Assembly (NCBI GenBank): GCA_902517815.1
Contig: CABYED010000012.1
Location: forward strand, 1-53,123
Reading direction: 5' to 3'
DNA length: 53,123 nucleotides
DNA from: an uncultured SAR116 cluster alpha proteobacterium
Lineage (GTDB): Bacteria > Pseudomonadota > Alphaproteobacteria > Puniceispirillales > Marisalimonadaceae
The notes beneath the pieces were generated by a model. That model had not been told where the DNA came from, made no database searches, and worked only from the letters and a program-made list of their open reading frames with translations. Positions 1-7,593 of this stretch are shown here, piece by piece. Every line of letters begins with the position of its first letter. The stretch's first letter is position 1. The position numbers were made by a program, and so were the translations under genes.

Positions 1-220
1 GACTATGTCTATATATTGAAAAAATTGCATTATCAATTTTACTGTCTAATGCATAATCTCTCCAATGGCCTCTTGAAACTTGTTTACTGTATAAATTTAA
101 AATGGAAGTAAGTTCTAACTTTGAAAAAAAAATAAATTTTTTTTCATTCTTTATAATAGCTAAAGTATTATTAGTTGAAGTAATTGAATTTTTTATTTCT
201 AATTTAAAAATATTCATCAT
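1..220 (-). CDS. DUF2794 family protein, 3' end cut off by the window
   Basis: This minus-strand frame is open from two adjacent ATG codons (220 and 217) to the window edge, giving about 73 residues. A GGA lies about seven bases upstream of the first ATG. The stretch RGHWRDYALD followed by AIFSIYRH is the hallmark of the alphaproteobacterial DUF2794 family, whose members usually read close to GEWRDYAID followed by AVFSVFRR. The family is small, cytoplasmic and of unknown function. It is divergent from the YfgM-like gene, so the roughly 130 bases between 221 and 350 should hold both promoters. The family call rests on remembered motif similarity; the frame and start are seen directly. Confidence 0.72.
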   Translation of the reverse strand, partial: MMNIFKLEIKNSITSTNNTLAIIKNEKKFIFFSKLELTSILNLYSKQVSRGHWRDYALDSKIDNAIFSIYRHS

Positions 221-350
221 AATTTCCAATATTAGAATTATTCTATATTTCTATTTATAATATTGTCCAATAATAATGATATTCATTTGATATTTTCTTG
301 ATATAAGTTTAGATATATTAACGTCTTTATAATATTTTATGTGGAATGAT

Positions 351-1001
351 ATGGCTGATATTTTTGATGAAGTATCTGAAGAATTAAAACAAGATCAATT
401 AATTAAAATTTGGAAGAAATATTCAAAATTAATTATTTCTTTAATTTTGTTAATTATCATATCGTTAGTTTCTTACCAAGCCTATATTAGTTGGAAAAAA
501 AAGAAAATAGAAGTGATTTCAGAGCATTTTTTTCAAGCGCTTGAAAAATTAGAAGATAAAAATTATTCACAGAGCCAAAGTCTATTTTTAAATAATTTAA
601 AAAATGATAAAAGTGGATATAGAATTCTATCTCTTTTTGGTTTGGCTGAGTCAAATTATAAGAGTGGAAAAATAGATGAAATGATATTTAACTATAAAAC
701 TATTTATGATGATGAAAGCATAGATATTTATTATAGAAATCTAGCGAGAATTTTGAGTGTTTTAAAAGATGATTCGAATTCATTAGACCAACAAATACTA
801 AAACTTGAACCAATTTTAAATAGTCCAAGCATGCTTCAGGTTCTTGCCGCCGAATTAGAAATTATGTTATTTATTAAGTTTAATAAAATTAAAGAAGCTC
901 AAAAAGCTCTTAATGTGTTATTAAATAGGTCTGATATAAGTTTTGAACAAAAAAACAGATTAGAATTAATCAATAAAATATATAAAAATAATGTTAAATA
1001 A
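351..1001 (+). CDS. YfgM-like tetratricopeptide membrane protein
   Basis: An in-frame ATG lies 12 bases upstream at 339, but I chose 351: a GGA sits about five bases before it, and the resulting N-terminus MADIFDEVSEELKQDQ is the standard opening of the alphaproteobacterial family. A short charged cytoplasmic segment is followed by one transmembrane helix (about residues 28-50). The rest is a helical, TPR-like domain of about 160 residues rich in Lys, Glu and Asn. In E. coli, YfgM is an inner-membrane protein tied to the SecYEG translocon and periplasmic chaperones, and it precedes bamB and der, exactly as here. The gene overlaps bamB by 11 bases, which suggests coupled translation. Confidence 0.82.
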   Translation: MADIFDEVSEELKQDQLIKIWKKYSKLIISLILLIIISLVSYQAYISWKKKKIEVISEHFFQALEKLEDKNYSQSQSLFLNNLKNDKSGYRILSLFGLAESNYKSGKIDEMIFNYKTIYDDESIDIYYRNLARILSVLKDDSNSLDQQILKLEPILNSPSMLQVLAAELEIMLFIKFNKIKEAQKALNVLLNRSDISFEQKNRLELINKIYKNNVK

Positions 1002-2301
1002 ATTTATACTTTTTTTTTCTTTTATAATTCTTTTGGGTTGCGCAAAAGATGAGAGTGTAAAGTTTTCAAATTCTGTAGATATCTTCCAACCAAAAGATAC
1101 GATTTCATTTGTATACAAAGAGGAAAGAGAAAATTCTAAACTTGAAAGTCTATTTAATTTAAAAGAATTATTAAATTCTAAATCTTACAACTTATATAAT
1201 TCAAAAATGAATTATCCTTTTAAAAAGGTTTGGGAAATAAATACTGAGCAAAGTATTGATGATAGAAATCCATACTTGCCAGATATTTTGTTTTTTGATT
1301 CAAAAATATATTTGTTAAATACAGAAGGATATTTGTTTAAAATAAATTCTGATGATGGCAAATTAATATGGAAAAAACAAATTTTTAATGATTTAGAAAA
1401 TACAATTATTGGAACTCCAGCTATTTCAGGAATTAAAAATGAAAATAATACTATTACTATATACACTCATAACGGTTCTAATAAACTTTTAGCTATTAAT
1501 GGTGTTGATGGGGCTATTATCTGGGAAAAGAAAAATGAACTTCCGTTTAGAGGAGGAATTACATCTTACAAAAATTACCTTTTTGTTAGTGATTTTGATG
1601 GTAATTTCTTATCAATTAATAATAAAAATGGTGAAGTTTTATGGAATGTGTTTTTAGGAAGTGAGTATAATTCTGTTTACACAACTGCCAGGCCGTTAGT
1701 TGTTAAAAATAAAGTAATTGTCCCTGCTACAGGTGGAGATTTTTTTGTTATTTCAATTAATAATGGTGATGTTATATGGAATGAAAATATATCTTCAAAT
1801 CAACAGTTGCCAATCCTGTTTCATTCTGGTGATATAGTTGCTAACCCTATATATTATAATGGAAAATTATATTTAGTTTCTCAATCAGGATTTACTGCAG
1901 CTTTTGATCTCGAAACTTCTGAAAAGCTCTGGAATATCCCAATAGGTGGGGTCGAGACACCTGCAATTTCAGGAAAAACTATTTTTATAATGGGTAATTT
2001 TGGACGTTTAGCAGCTGTTGACACTGATACTGGAAAGTTAAGATGGCAAATACAATATCCCTCTTATATTAATGAAGACTCTTTTTTTTCAGAAAAAGAA
2101 ATTGGTGTCTATAAAGGTCCATCTTTAGTAGATTCAAAAATTTTAATTACTAACCAAAAAGGAATCATTAGTGTTATAGATGCCAATAACGGAACTGAAA
2201 TTGATACTTTAAATCTTGATGAGTTGTCTATTCCTCCTGTTCCAGTTGATGGAAATCTTTTATTTCTAACTGCAAAGGGAAAGTTATTAGCTTATAAGTA
2301 A
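991..2301 (+). CDS. bamB: BamB outer-membrane assembly lipoprotein (PQQ-repeat beta-propeller)
   Basis: BamB is the lipoprotein scaffold of the BAM complex, which inserts beta-barrel proteins into the outer membrane. The 436-residue protein opens with a lipoprotein signal ending in the lipobox LLGC, so Cys17 would be lipidated. Repeated PQQ-like blade motifs follow, such as DDGKLIWKKQ, DGAIIWEKK, NGEVLWNV, NGDVIWNE and DTGKLRWQI, spaced about 40-50 residues apart as expected for an eight-bladed propeller. It overlaps the YfgM-like gene and lies 25 bases before der; the yfgM-bamB-der order is conserved across proteobacteria. The length is slightly above the E. coli protein. Confidence 0.93.
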   Translation: MLNKFILFFSFIILLGCAKDESVKFSNSVDIFQPKDTISFVYKEERENSKLESLFNLKELLNSKSYNLYNSKMNYPFKKVWEINTEQSIDDRNPYLPDILFFDSKIYLLNTEGYLFKINSDDGKLIWKKQIFNDLENTIIGTPAISGIKNENNTITIYTHNGSNKLLAINGVDGAIIWEKKNELPFRGGITSYKNYLFVSDFDGNFLSINNKNGEVLWNVFLGSEYNSVYTTARPLVVKNKVIVPATGGDFFVISINNGDVIWNENISSNQQLPILFHSGDIVANPIYYNGKLYLVSQSGFTAAFDLETSEKLWNIPIGGVETPAISGKTIFIMGNFGRLAAVDTDTGKLRWQIQYPSYINEDSFFSEKEIGVYKGPSLVDSKILITNQKGIISVIDANNGTEIDTLNLDELSIPPVPVDGNLLFLTAKGKLLAYK

Positions 2302-2326
2302 AGTTTAAAAACTTTAAGGTTAAAAA

Positions 2327-3676
2327 ATGTTAAAGGTTGTATTAGTAGGAAGGCCTAATGTTGGTAAATCTACTTTATTTAATCGATTAGTTGATTCACA
2401 AAAAGCAATAGTAAATGATCAACCTGGAGTTACTAGAGATAGAAAGTATGGGCAGGGGAAATTAGCTAATTTAGAGTTTACTTTGATAGACACTGCAGGA
2501 ATTGATGATTCCTTAAAAGGCATTACAGAGACGAAGATTAGAGAGCAGTGTCAAATTGCAATTGATGATGCCAATGTCATTTTTTTCGTTATTGATGGTA
2601 GAGAGGGTGTTTTACCAATTGAAAAAACTTTTGCAATGAATTTGAAAAAGCAAAATAAACCAATTGTTGTTTTAATAAATAAAAGTGAAGGTTTGAAAGG
2701 ATTAATTGGTTTAAGTGAATCTGCTTCTTTAGGTTTTGACGATGTTATTCCAATCTCTGCAGAACATGGTGAGGGTTTGCCCGACTTGTATGATGTTTTG
2801 AAAAGTAATTTGGATAATAATAATATAAAAATAAAAAAGAACGAAATTTGTTCAAATATAGAAAAATCGCCAATAAGAGTTAGTGTTATAGGTAGACCGA
2901 ATACAGGTAAATCAACATTAGTAAATAGTATAATTAGTGAAAATCGTCTAGTGACAGGATCTGATGCAGGAATAACAAGAGATTCTATAGAAATTGAATG
3001 GAAATATAAAAATCAAACTTTTTGTTTAATTGATACTGCTGGTCTCAGAAGAAAATCAAAAATAATAAAAATTTTAGAAAAACATATGGTTAGTGATACA
3101 CTTAAGTCTATTAAATTTAGTGATATTTGTGTTTTATTGATAGATTCCTCTCAAAATATAGACAAACAAGATTTAACTATTGCCCGTATGATAATTGGGG
3201 AAGGTAGAGGTATTGTTATTGGGGCAAACAAATGGGATAAAGTAACAGACCAAAACTCAACAAAAAATGCAATTATAAATCAGTTAGGCATTTCTCTATC
3301 ACAAATAAAAAAAATACCGATAGTATTTTTGTCGGGTCTTCATAATAAAGGTATTGAAAAGCTATTTGACAAAATTATTCATGTAAACAATAAACTAAGT
3401 AGCAGAACTACAACTGGAAAATTAAACAGATGGTTATCAACTATTAAAGAAAATAACCCACCTCCATTATACAAAGGAAAACAAAATAATATTAGATATA
3501 TAACACAAGTAAATGTTAGACCACCAACATTTGCCTTATTTATGTCTAGTCCTGATGATTTACCAAATAGTTATAAACGTTTTTTGTTAGCATCTATTAT
3601 GAAAAGCTTTGATCTACTTGGAGTTCCTGTTAGGGTGATGTTCAGAAAAGGAAACAATCCGTATGTAAAAAAGTAA
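2327..3676 (+). CDS. der: Ribosome-assembly GTPase Der (EngA)
   Basis: Der is an essential double GTPase acting late in 50S subunit assembly. Both G domains are visible. The first has P-loop GRPNVGKS at residues 8-15, then DTAG and NKSE. The second has GRPNTGKS at 189-196, then DTAGLRRKSK and NKWD. A C-terminal KH-like domain ends in GVPVRVMFRKGNNPY, the usual Der ending. The length of 449 residues is normal. The first-domain G4 motif reads NKSE rather than NKxD. It is the last gene of the yfgM-bamB-der run, and the next gene is on the opposite strand. Confidence 0.97.
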   Translation: MLKVVLVGRPNVGKSTLFNRLVDSQKAIVNDQPGVTRDRKYGQGKLANLEFTLIDTAGIDDSLKGITETKIREQCQIAIDDANVIFFVIDGREGVLPIEKTFAMNLKKQNKPIVVLINKSEGLKGLIGLSESASLGFDDVIPISAEHGEGLPDLYDVLKSNLDNNNIKIKKNEICSNIEKSPIRVSVIGRPNTGKSTLVNSIISENRLVTGSDAGITRDSIEIEWKYKNQTFCLIDTAGLRRKSKIIKILEKHMVSDTLKSIKFSDICVLLIDSSQNIDKQDLTIARMIIGEGRGIVIGANKWDKVTDQNSTKNAIINQLGISLSQIKKIPIVFLSGLHNKGIEKLFDKIIHVNNKLSSRTTTGKLNRWLSTIKENNPPPLYKGKQNNIRYITQVNVRPPTFALFMSSPDDLPNSYKRFLLASIMKSFDLLGVPVRVMFRKGNNPYVKK

Positions 3677-3712
3677 AAAATTTAAGTTAAACTCAGAGAC
3701 ATATTCAGTTCT

Positions 3713-4489
3713 TTAATTTTGTTCTCCATTACCTTTTATGTTTTCAGTTTCCACTTTATCTGTAGTCTGATCTTGGTCTTCTAAAACTTTATCTTTAATT
3801 CTTAGTTCTTGCTCTTTAGCGATTTTATCTTTTTCTAATTTTATTCTTTTATTAATAATTTTAACCATGTCAGCATCATCTTTTTCAATAGTCTTAAAAA
3901 AAGAACCAAGAATTGATTTTCTTTTCATAACGCCAATTATCTTCATTTCTCTAGTAATTCTCTCTAGAGCATTATCAATTTTTTTAAGAGCAATACCTGA
4001 GATGCGTTGGTCTATATATTCTTTTTCCATAGCTGCTCTAATTCTTAAACCAGTATTTGTTTTAATTTTCAGCAGTCTGGTACAAGCAGAATTTGTTCTT
4101 CTAATAACTTCATCCCCTAGTTCTTCAAGTTGCATTCTAGAAGGCTTGGGTACTCTTATATGAATGAATTGCGAACCTGGCTCATTTTTGGCAGGAAAAC
4201 CATTATCTTTTATAAATTCTAATACTTGTACAATTTGTTCTTTGTTATAAATCATAAGTTCAATTTTCATAGGGTCATCAGGTGATTCTACATTGCCTAA
4301 TTCTGCAAGTCTTCTTGGACGACCTGCTATTGTTATCTTAAGACCCCTAAAAACTGCAATGTTAGCGTCTTCTGGTTTTATCTCTAATAAAGACAAAATA
4401 AATTCTTCTAGAGCACTTTCCATGTTTGCTATTGCTTCTGGAGAGTATCCTTCATCAAGATTATTCGAAATATAATTTACTTCATCCAT
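3713..4489 (-). CDS. Ribosome-recycling-factor-like protein downstream of motAB
   Basis: This 258-residue cytoplasmic protein has no signal or membrane segment. Residues 25-190 can be laid along ribosome recycling factor. A helical start is followed by GLKITIAGRPRRLAELGNV (compare GIVVEYYGTPTPLRQLASV in E. coli RRF), then a two-layer beta region, then HIRVPKPSRMQLEEL (compare DIRVPLPPLTEERRKDL), then two long helices. The conserved arginines of the RRF helix (RNVRRDAND) are replaced by KIKTNTGLR. The C-terminal ~55 residues are a charged tail absent from RRF. It is probably the last gene of the motA-motB operon (29 bases after motB), which suggests a stator or flagellar role rather than ribosome recycling. 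The resemblance is seen by eye; the function is unknown. Confidence 0.6.
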   Translation of the reverse strand: MDEVNYISNNLDEGYSPEAIANMESALEEFILSLLEIKPEDANIAVFRGLKITIAGRPRRLAELGNVESPDDPMKIELMIYNKEQIVQVLEFIKDNGFPAKNEPGSQFIHIRVPKPSRMQLEELGDEVIRRTNSACTRLLKIKTNTGLRIRAAMEKEYIDQRISGIALKKIDNALERITREMKIIGVMKRKSILGSFFKTIEKDDADMVKIINKRIKLEKDKIAKEQELRIKDKVLEDQDQTTDKVETENIKGNGEQN

Positions 4490-4518
4490 AATAAATATCC
4501 ATTAGAAAATTGTATTTA

Positions 4519-5697
4519 CTAATACTTTATTTCAATTTCAATTCTTCTATTTTTTTCTCTTCCTTGCTGAGTATCGTTTTGCTCAATAGGTCTGGTTTCT
4601 CCAAAACTGATGGCTCTTAGCTTATCAGGCGGAATTGTATTAGCCTTAGCTAATTCTTGAACAACACTTGACGCTCTAGCTGCTGCAAGATCCCAATTAT
4701 CTCTATATTGACCACCAAAAATTAGAGGTACATCATCAGTATGTCCAGATACATTTACTTGGCCAGCTCCTTTTGCACTTACTTTTGCAATCTTTTGCAT
4801 TATAGCTCTAGCCTGTTTTGTAAGTTTTGCTGACCCAGAACTAAATGCTCCAGCAGATCCAACTGTTACTACTACTCTATCTTTTTCTCTTTGAACTTCA
4901 GCTAATCCTTGACCTATTTCTTGTTTTAGGGCTACTCTCAGTTGATCTTCACTAAATTTTGCCTTTTTAGTTTTTTCTTGAATGTTTTTCTTGCTATCAG
5001 AACTTTGTTTTTCAAGGTTATTAACTTGATCTTTTAAAACTTTATTTTCGATTGTTGCTGATGCCATTTTTTGAATATCTTGATTTATCCCGCCAATAAG
5101 CACATCAGTTTCGGTGGCACCCGTATTTTCGCGAGCTTTTTCCACTGCATCAACAGTATCTTTTATTAATTTTGAAATTTCTTTTGATGTTTTATTTCCC
5201 GTATTTACACTTACCAAAACTTTATCATTTACAGTTTCAACTTTAACATCCTCAGATGATATCTTGGTTTTTATTTCTTTACTTAGTTCTTTAGCATCTT
5301 GGATTTCTTTGGAATTACTTTTAGCGCTATCTCCTTCATCTATGTCAGATTTAAGATCTAAATTTTTTTGTTCTGCATCAGTTGTCTGTTGAGTTAGATT
5401 TTTAGTTACTGATGGTGCAGGAGAGGGACTGAAATCAAGAGAAAGTACAGTTGTACCTTTAGGCTGTTCAACTACTGGTACAATTCTCTGGATTCCAAAT
5501 GCATTTTTTAAACTACCACTAATTTGCTTAAATTTTGGTACATTAAACTCAGCAAAAGATAAGATTAATACAAAAAAGGCCATCAATAAAGTAGCCATGT
5601 CTGCAAATGTAGCCATCCATGCAGGAGCTCCAGCTGGTGGACATTTAGGACATTCTTCTTCTTCTTCTTCAGATGTTTCTACTTGAGCTTCTGCCAT
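4519..5697 (-). CDS. motB: Flagellar stator protein MotB/PomB
   Basis: This is the peptidoglycan-anchored half of the stator that powers the flagellar motor. An acidic N-terminus containing CPKCPP leads into one transmembrane helix with PAWMATFADMATLLMAFF. Asp33 is the expected ion-carrying residue. A plug-like segment starting VPKFKQISGSLKNAFG follows, then a long low-complexity, coiled-coil-prone linker (about residues 90-270), then an OmpA-like peptidoglycan-binding domain (SGHTDDVP, ending GREKNRRIEIEI). At 392 residues it is longer than E. coli MotB because of the linker. AGGAG precedes the ATG, and it lies 26 bases after motA. The stretch resembles the Rhodospirillales PomB type; whether it uses H+ or Na+ cannot be settled from the sequence. 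Confidence 0.93.
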   Translation of the reverse strand: MAEAQVETSEEEEEECPKCPPAGAPAWMATFADMATLLMAFFVLILSFAEFNVPKFKQISGSLKNAFGIQRIVPVVEQPKGTTVLSLDFSPSPAPSVTKNLTQQTTDAEQKNLDLKSDIDEGDSAKSNSKEIQDAKELSKEIKTKISSEDVKVETVNDKVLVSVNTGNKTSKEISKLIKDTVDAVEKARENTGATETDVLIGGINQDIQKMASATIENKVLKDQVNNLEKQSSDSKKNIQEKTKKAKFSEDQLRVALKQEIGQGLAEVQREKDRVVVTVGSAGAFSSGSAKLTKQARAIMQKIAKVSAKGAGQVNVSGHTDDVPLIFGGQYRDNWDLAAARASSVVQELAKANTIPPDKLRAISFGETRPIEQNDTQQGREKNRRIEIEIKY

Positions 5698-5723
5698 TAC
5701 AAACTCCTAATAATAAAACAATA

Positions 5724-6488
5724 TTAAGCTGCATTTTCTAGTTGAGCTTGGATTTTAGGTGGCATTTGAGCTATTAACTGATCGGTAATATTTCTTGGAC
5801 TTTCGCCTCTTGAAATATATTTTAGTCCTAATACAACCATTTCTCTGTAAAGTAATTCATGCGCTGAATAACCTTCAAGCTTTGTAACGATAGGCATAAA
5901 AATACAGTTGGCAATCATGGCACCATATAAAGTTGTCAACAAAGCAACTGCCATAGCTGGACCAATAGCTTTTGGATCAGCCATATTGCCTAACATAGCA
6001 ACTAGTCCGATTAAAGTACCAATCATCCCCATTGCAGGTGCTAAATCCACCCAAGCCTGAAATACACCTGTCATATCCTCATGTCTGACTTTCATTGCTT
6101 TAACTTCTTTATTCAATTGGTCTGTTAATTTTGTTTCATCGGCACCATCTACTAGCATTTGAAGACCTTTTTCAAAAAATTTATCTGGAACTTCCTGACC
6201 TTCTAGTGCCATCATTCCGTCTTTTCTGGCAATACCTGCAAGTTCTGTTATTCGTGTAATTAACTCATCATGCTTTTTTGCTCCTGGCATGAAAACTTTG
6301 GCAAGTGTTCCAAATGAAGCTAAAAACATGGGTAAAGTCGACCTGTACATTACGGCAAAGAATGTTCCTCCAATAACAATTAACATTGATGGAGTATCTA
6401 TGAATGCTCCTATGCCACCAGAGGATATCATTGCTCCAGCTATCATTCCAAGGGTGCCTATAAGTCCAATTAAAGATGCTATATCCAT
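5724..6488 (-). CDS. motA: Flagellar stator protein MotA/PomA
   Basis: This is the ion-channel subunit that surrounds MotB and pushes on the rotor protein FliG. The 254 residues have the PomA layout: two N-terminal helices with IDTPSMLIVIGGTF between them, a cytoplasmic domain with charged segments (AGIARKDGMMALE, VKAMKVRHEDMT), then two helices with DLAPAMGMIGTLIGLV and GPAMAVALLTTLYG. These last motifs are the best conserved part of the MotA/TolQ/ExbB family. It is first in a three-gene minus-strand operon with motB and the RRF-like gene. A candidate sigma-54 promoter lies about 50 bases upstream (6537-6553), consistent with flagellar regulation in alphaproteobacteria. Confidence 0.95.
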   Translation of the reverse strand: MDIASLIGLIGTLGMIAGAMISSGGIGAFIDTPSMLIVIGGTFFAVMYRSTLPMFLASFGTLAKVFMPGAKKHDELITRITELAGIARKDGMMALEGQEVPDKFFEKGLQMLVDGADETKLTDQLNKEVKAMKVRHEDMTGVFQAWVDLAPAMGMIGTLIGLVAMLGNMADPKAIGPAMAVALLTTLYGAMIANCIFMPIVTKLEGYSAHELLYREMVVLGLKYISRGESPRNITDQLIAQMPPKIQAQLENAA

Positions 6489-6523
6489 TTTATTGCCTTT
6501 TTTTTATTAAATGATAATGATAA

Positions 6524-6540
6524 TAGGCATAAATTCTGCA
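6524..6540 (+). promoter_or_regulatory. Candidate sigma-54 promoter for the DUF1566 gene
   Basis: TAGGCATAAATTCTGCA has GG (6526-6527) and GC (6538-6539) separated by exactly ten bases, the sigma-54 -24/-12 spacing. The GGCA and TGCA flanks also fit the consensus. The predicted start is near 6551, giving a leader of about 45 bases to the ATG at 6596. It shares its -12 GC with the motA promoter on the other strand. It is weaker than consensus at the T before GG and the T before TGC. Confidence 0.5.
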
Positions 6541-6553
6541 AGAATGAGACCAA
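6537..6553 (-). promoter_or_regulatory. Candidate sigma-54 promoter for motA
   Basis: Read on the minus strand, TTGGTCTCATTCTTGCA matches TTGG...TTGCA with exactly ten bases between GG and GC, as sigma-54 requires. The predicted transcript starts near 6526, about 38 bases before the motA ATG. The rpoN gene lies 1 kb away. No enhancer-binding regulator is encoded in the window, so the activator is unknown. Confidence 0.62.
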
Positions 6554-6595
6554 AGTACAAATTTATTTAAAAAAAATACTTTTTGGAGATTATTT

Positions 6596-7090
6596 ATGTT
6601 AATTATAAAATCATCATTCTCAAAAATTTATACTACTATTATAATATTATTTTTATTATTTAATTTCAATAATGTTTGGGCTAATAATTTTATATCTAGG
6701 GGATATTATGTTATTGATTTAAGTCAAAAACTTGAATGGATGACTTGCACAGTAGGAATGATATGGGAAAAAGACAAGTGTGTTGGTAATCCAATAAAAG
6801 TGAAATTAAATCAAATAGACTCTGTAATTAGCCAGGCAAATGAACAACTTGAGGGCAGATGGCGCTTACCAAATAGAAAAGAATTGGAACATATAGTTTG
6901 TAAAGACTGTCAAAAAGTCAAAATAAATAAAAAAATATTTCCGAATACACCACCAGAATCATTTTGGACTAGCGAAAAAAACCCATGGCAACCTCAATTC
7001 ATGTGGACAGTAAATTTTTTTACAGGCCATACCTTTGGAAGATTTCCAGGTTTTATTCCAAATTATGTAAGATTAGTTAGAGAAAGGTAA
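6596..7090 (+). CDS. Secreted DUF1566 (Lcl-like C-terminal domain) protein
   Basis: The 164-residue protein has a signal peptide (hydrophobic core about residues 13-25, likely cleavage after VWA). Its exported domain contains RWRLPNRKELEHI, SFWTSE and a terminal YVRLVRER. The W-R-L-P-(N/T)-x-x-E-L signature and the closing VRLVR are typical of DUF1566, a C-type-lectin-like fold found in many exported proteins. Cys residues at CTVGMIWEKDKC and CKDC may form disulfides. TTTGGAGA lies 7-8 bases before the ATG. It is divergent from motA, from an overlapping candidate sigma-54 promoter, so it may be expressed with the motility genes. Its function is unknown. Confidence 0.75.
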   Translation: MLIIKSSFSKIYTTIIILFLLFNFNNVWANNFISRGYYVIDLSQKLEWMTCTVGMIWEKDKCVGNPIKVKLNQIDSVISQANEQLEGRWRLPNRKELEHIVCKDCQKVKINKKIFPNTPPESFWTSEKNPWQPQFMWTVNFFTGHTFGRFPGFIPNYVRLVRER

Positions 7091-7092
7091 TA

Positions 7093-7347
7093 TTAATGTT
7101 TCTTTTTCTCAAAAACATACTTAGTTAACTTTATCAAAAACATTATTACACCCAAAAAAACTATTAATGTTGCTGCGTTTGAAGGGGTAACAAAATCTAA
7201 ATAATGTAATTTGTCACTTTGTATAAGAGCCAAAAGTACAATAAAAACAACTGCTAATAAAAATAATCTAATAATATAACAGTTACTACATTTGTAAGGT
7301 TCCTTAATCTCTTTAGAAGGCATTGAATTTTTATTTTTGTTTGTCAT
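7093..7347 (-). CDS. Small membrane protein with two predicted helices, unknown function
   Basis: This is an 84-residue reading frame. A charged N-terminus contains CSNC, and two hydrophobic stretches follow (about residues 26-43 and 56-75). It ends in a Lys/His-rich tail. It converges on the DUF1566 gene, with two bases between the two stop codons, and begins about 250 bases from rpoN on the other strand. The compact packing, two clear membrane segments and absence of a competing frame support a real gene. I do not recognise a family, and no strong ribosome-binding site is visible before the ATG. Confidence 0.55.
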   Translation of the reverse strand: MTNKNKNSMPSKEIKEPYKCSNCYIIRLFLLAVVFIVLLALIQSDKLHYLDFVTPSNAATLIVFLGVIMFLIKLTKYVFEKKKH

Positions 7348-7593
7348 AAAAATATATCAACTTATTAAAGCCAAATTATTGACTTTTTACTTTAAATAAA
7401 AAAATAATTTTTTTAAACATAAAAAAATGAAACAAATTAAGTTACTGTTTTTATTGTAAAAAATTGTCCAATATTAGTTATAGAAAAGTCATTTTTTTGT
7501 CATTTTATTTTGTCAAATTAAGATTTTGATTTTGTTAATATAAATTGTTTTTATTTGTTTCATATTTCGAATTATTTAATAGTGGAGATTGAA

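Noticed and set aside
3867-4475. Open frames on the strand opposite the RRF-like gene.
   Set aside because: They are shadows of the coding strand with no ribosome-binding sites or family motifs.
6510-6524. AATGATAATGATAAT in the motA leader looks like Fur-box hexamers.
   Set aside because: Only about two hexamers fit and the inverted third is missing; in AT-rich DNA this is weak. It also lies beside the sigma-54 elements, which explain the region better.
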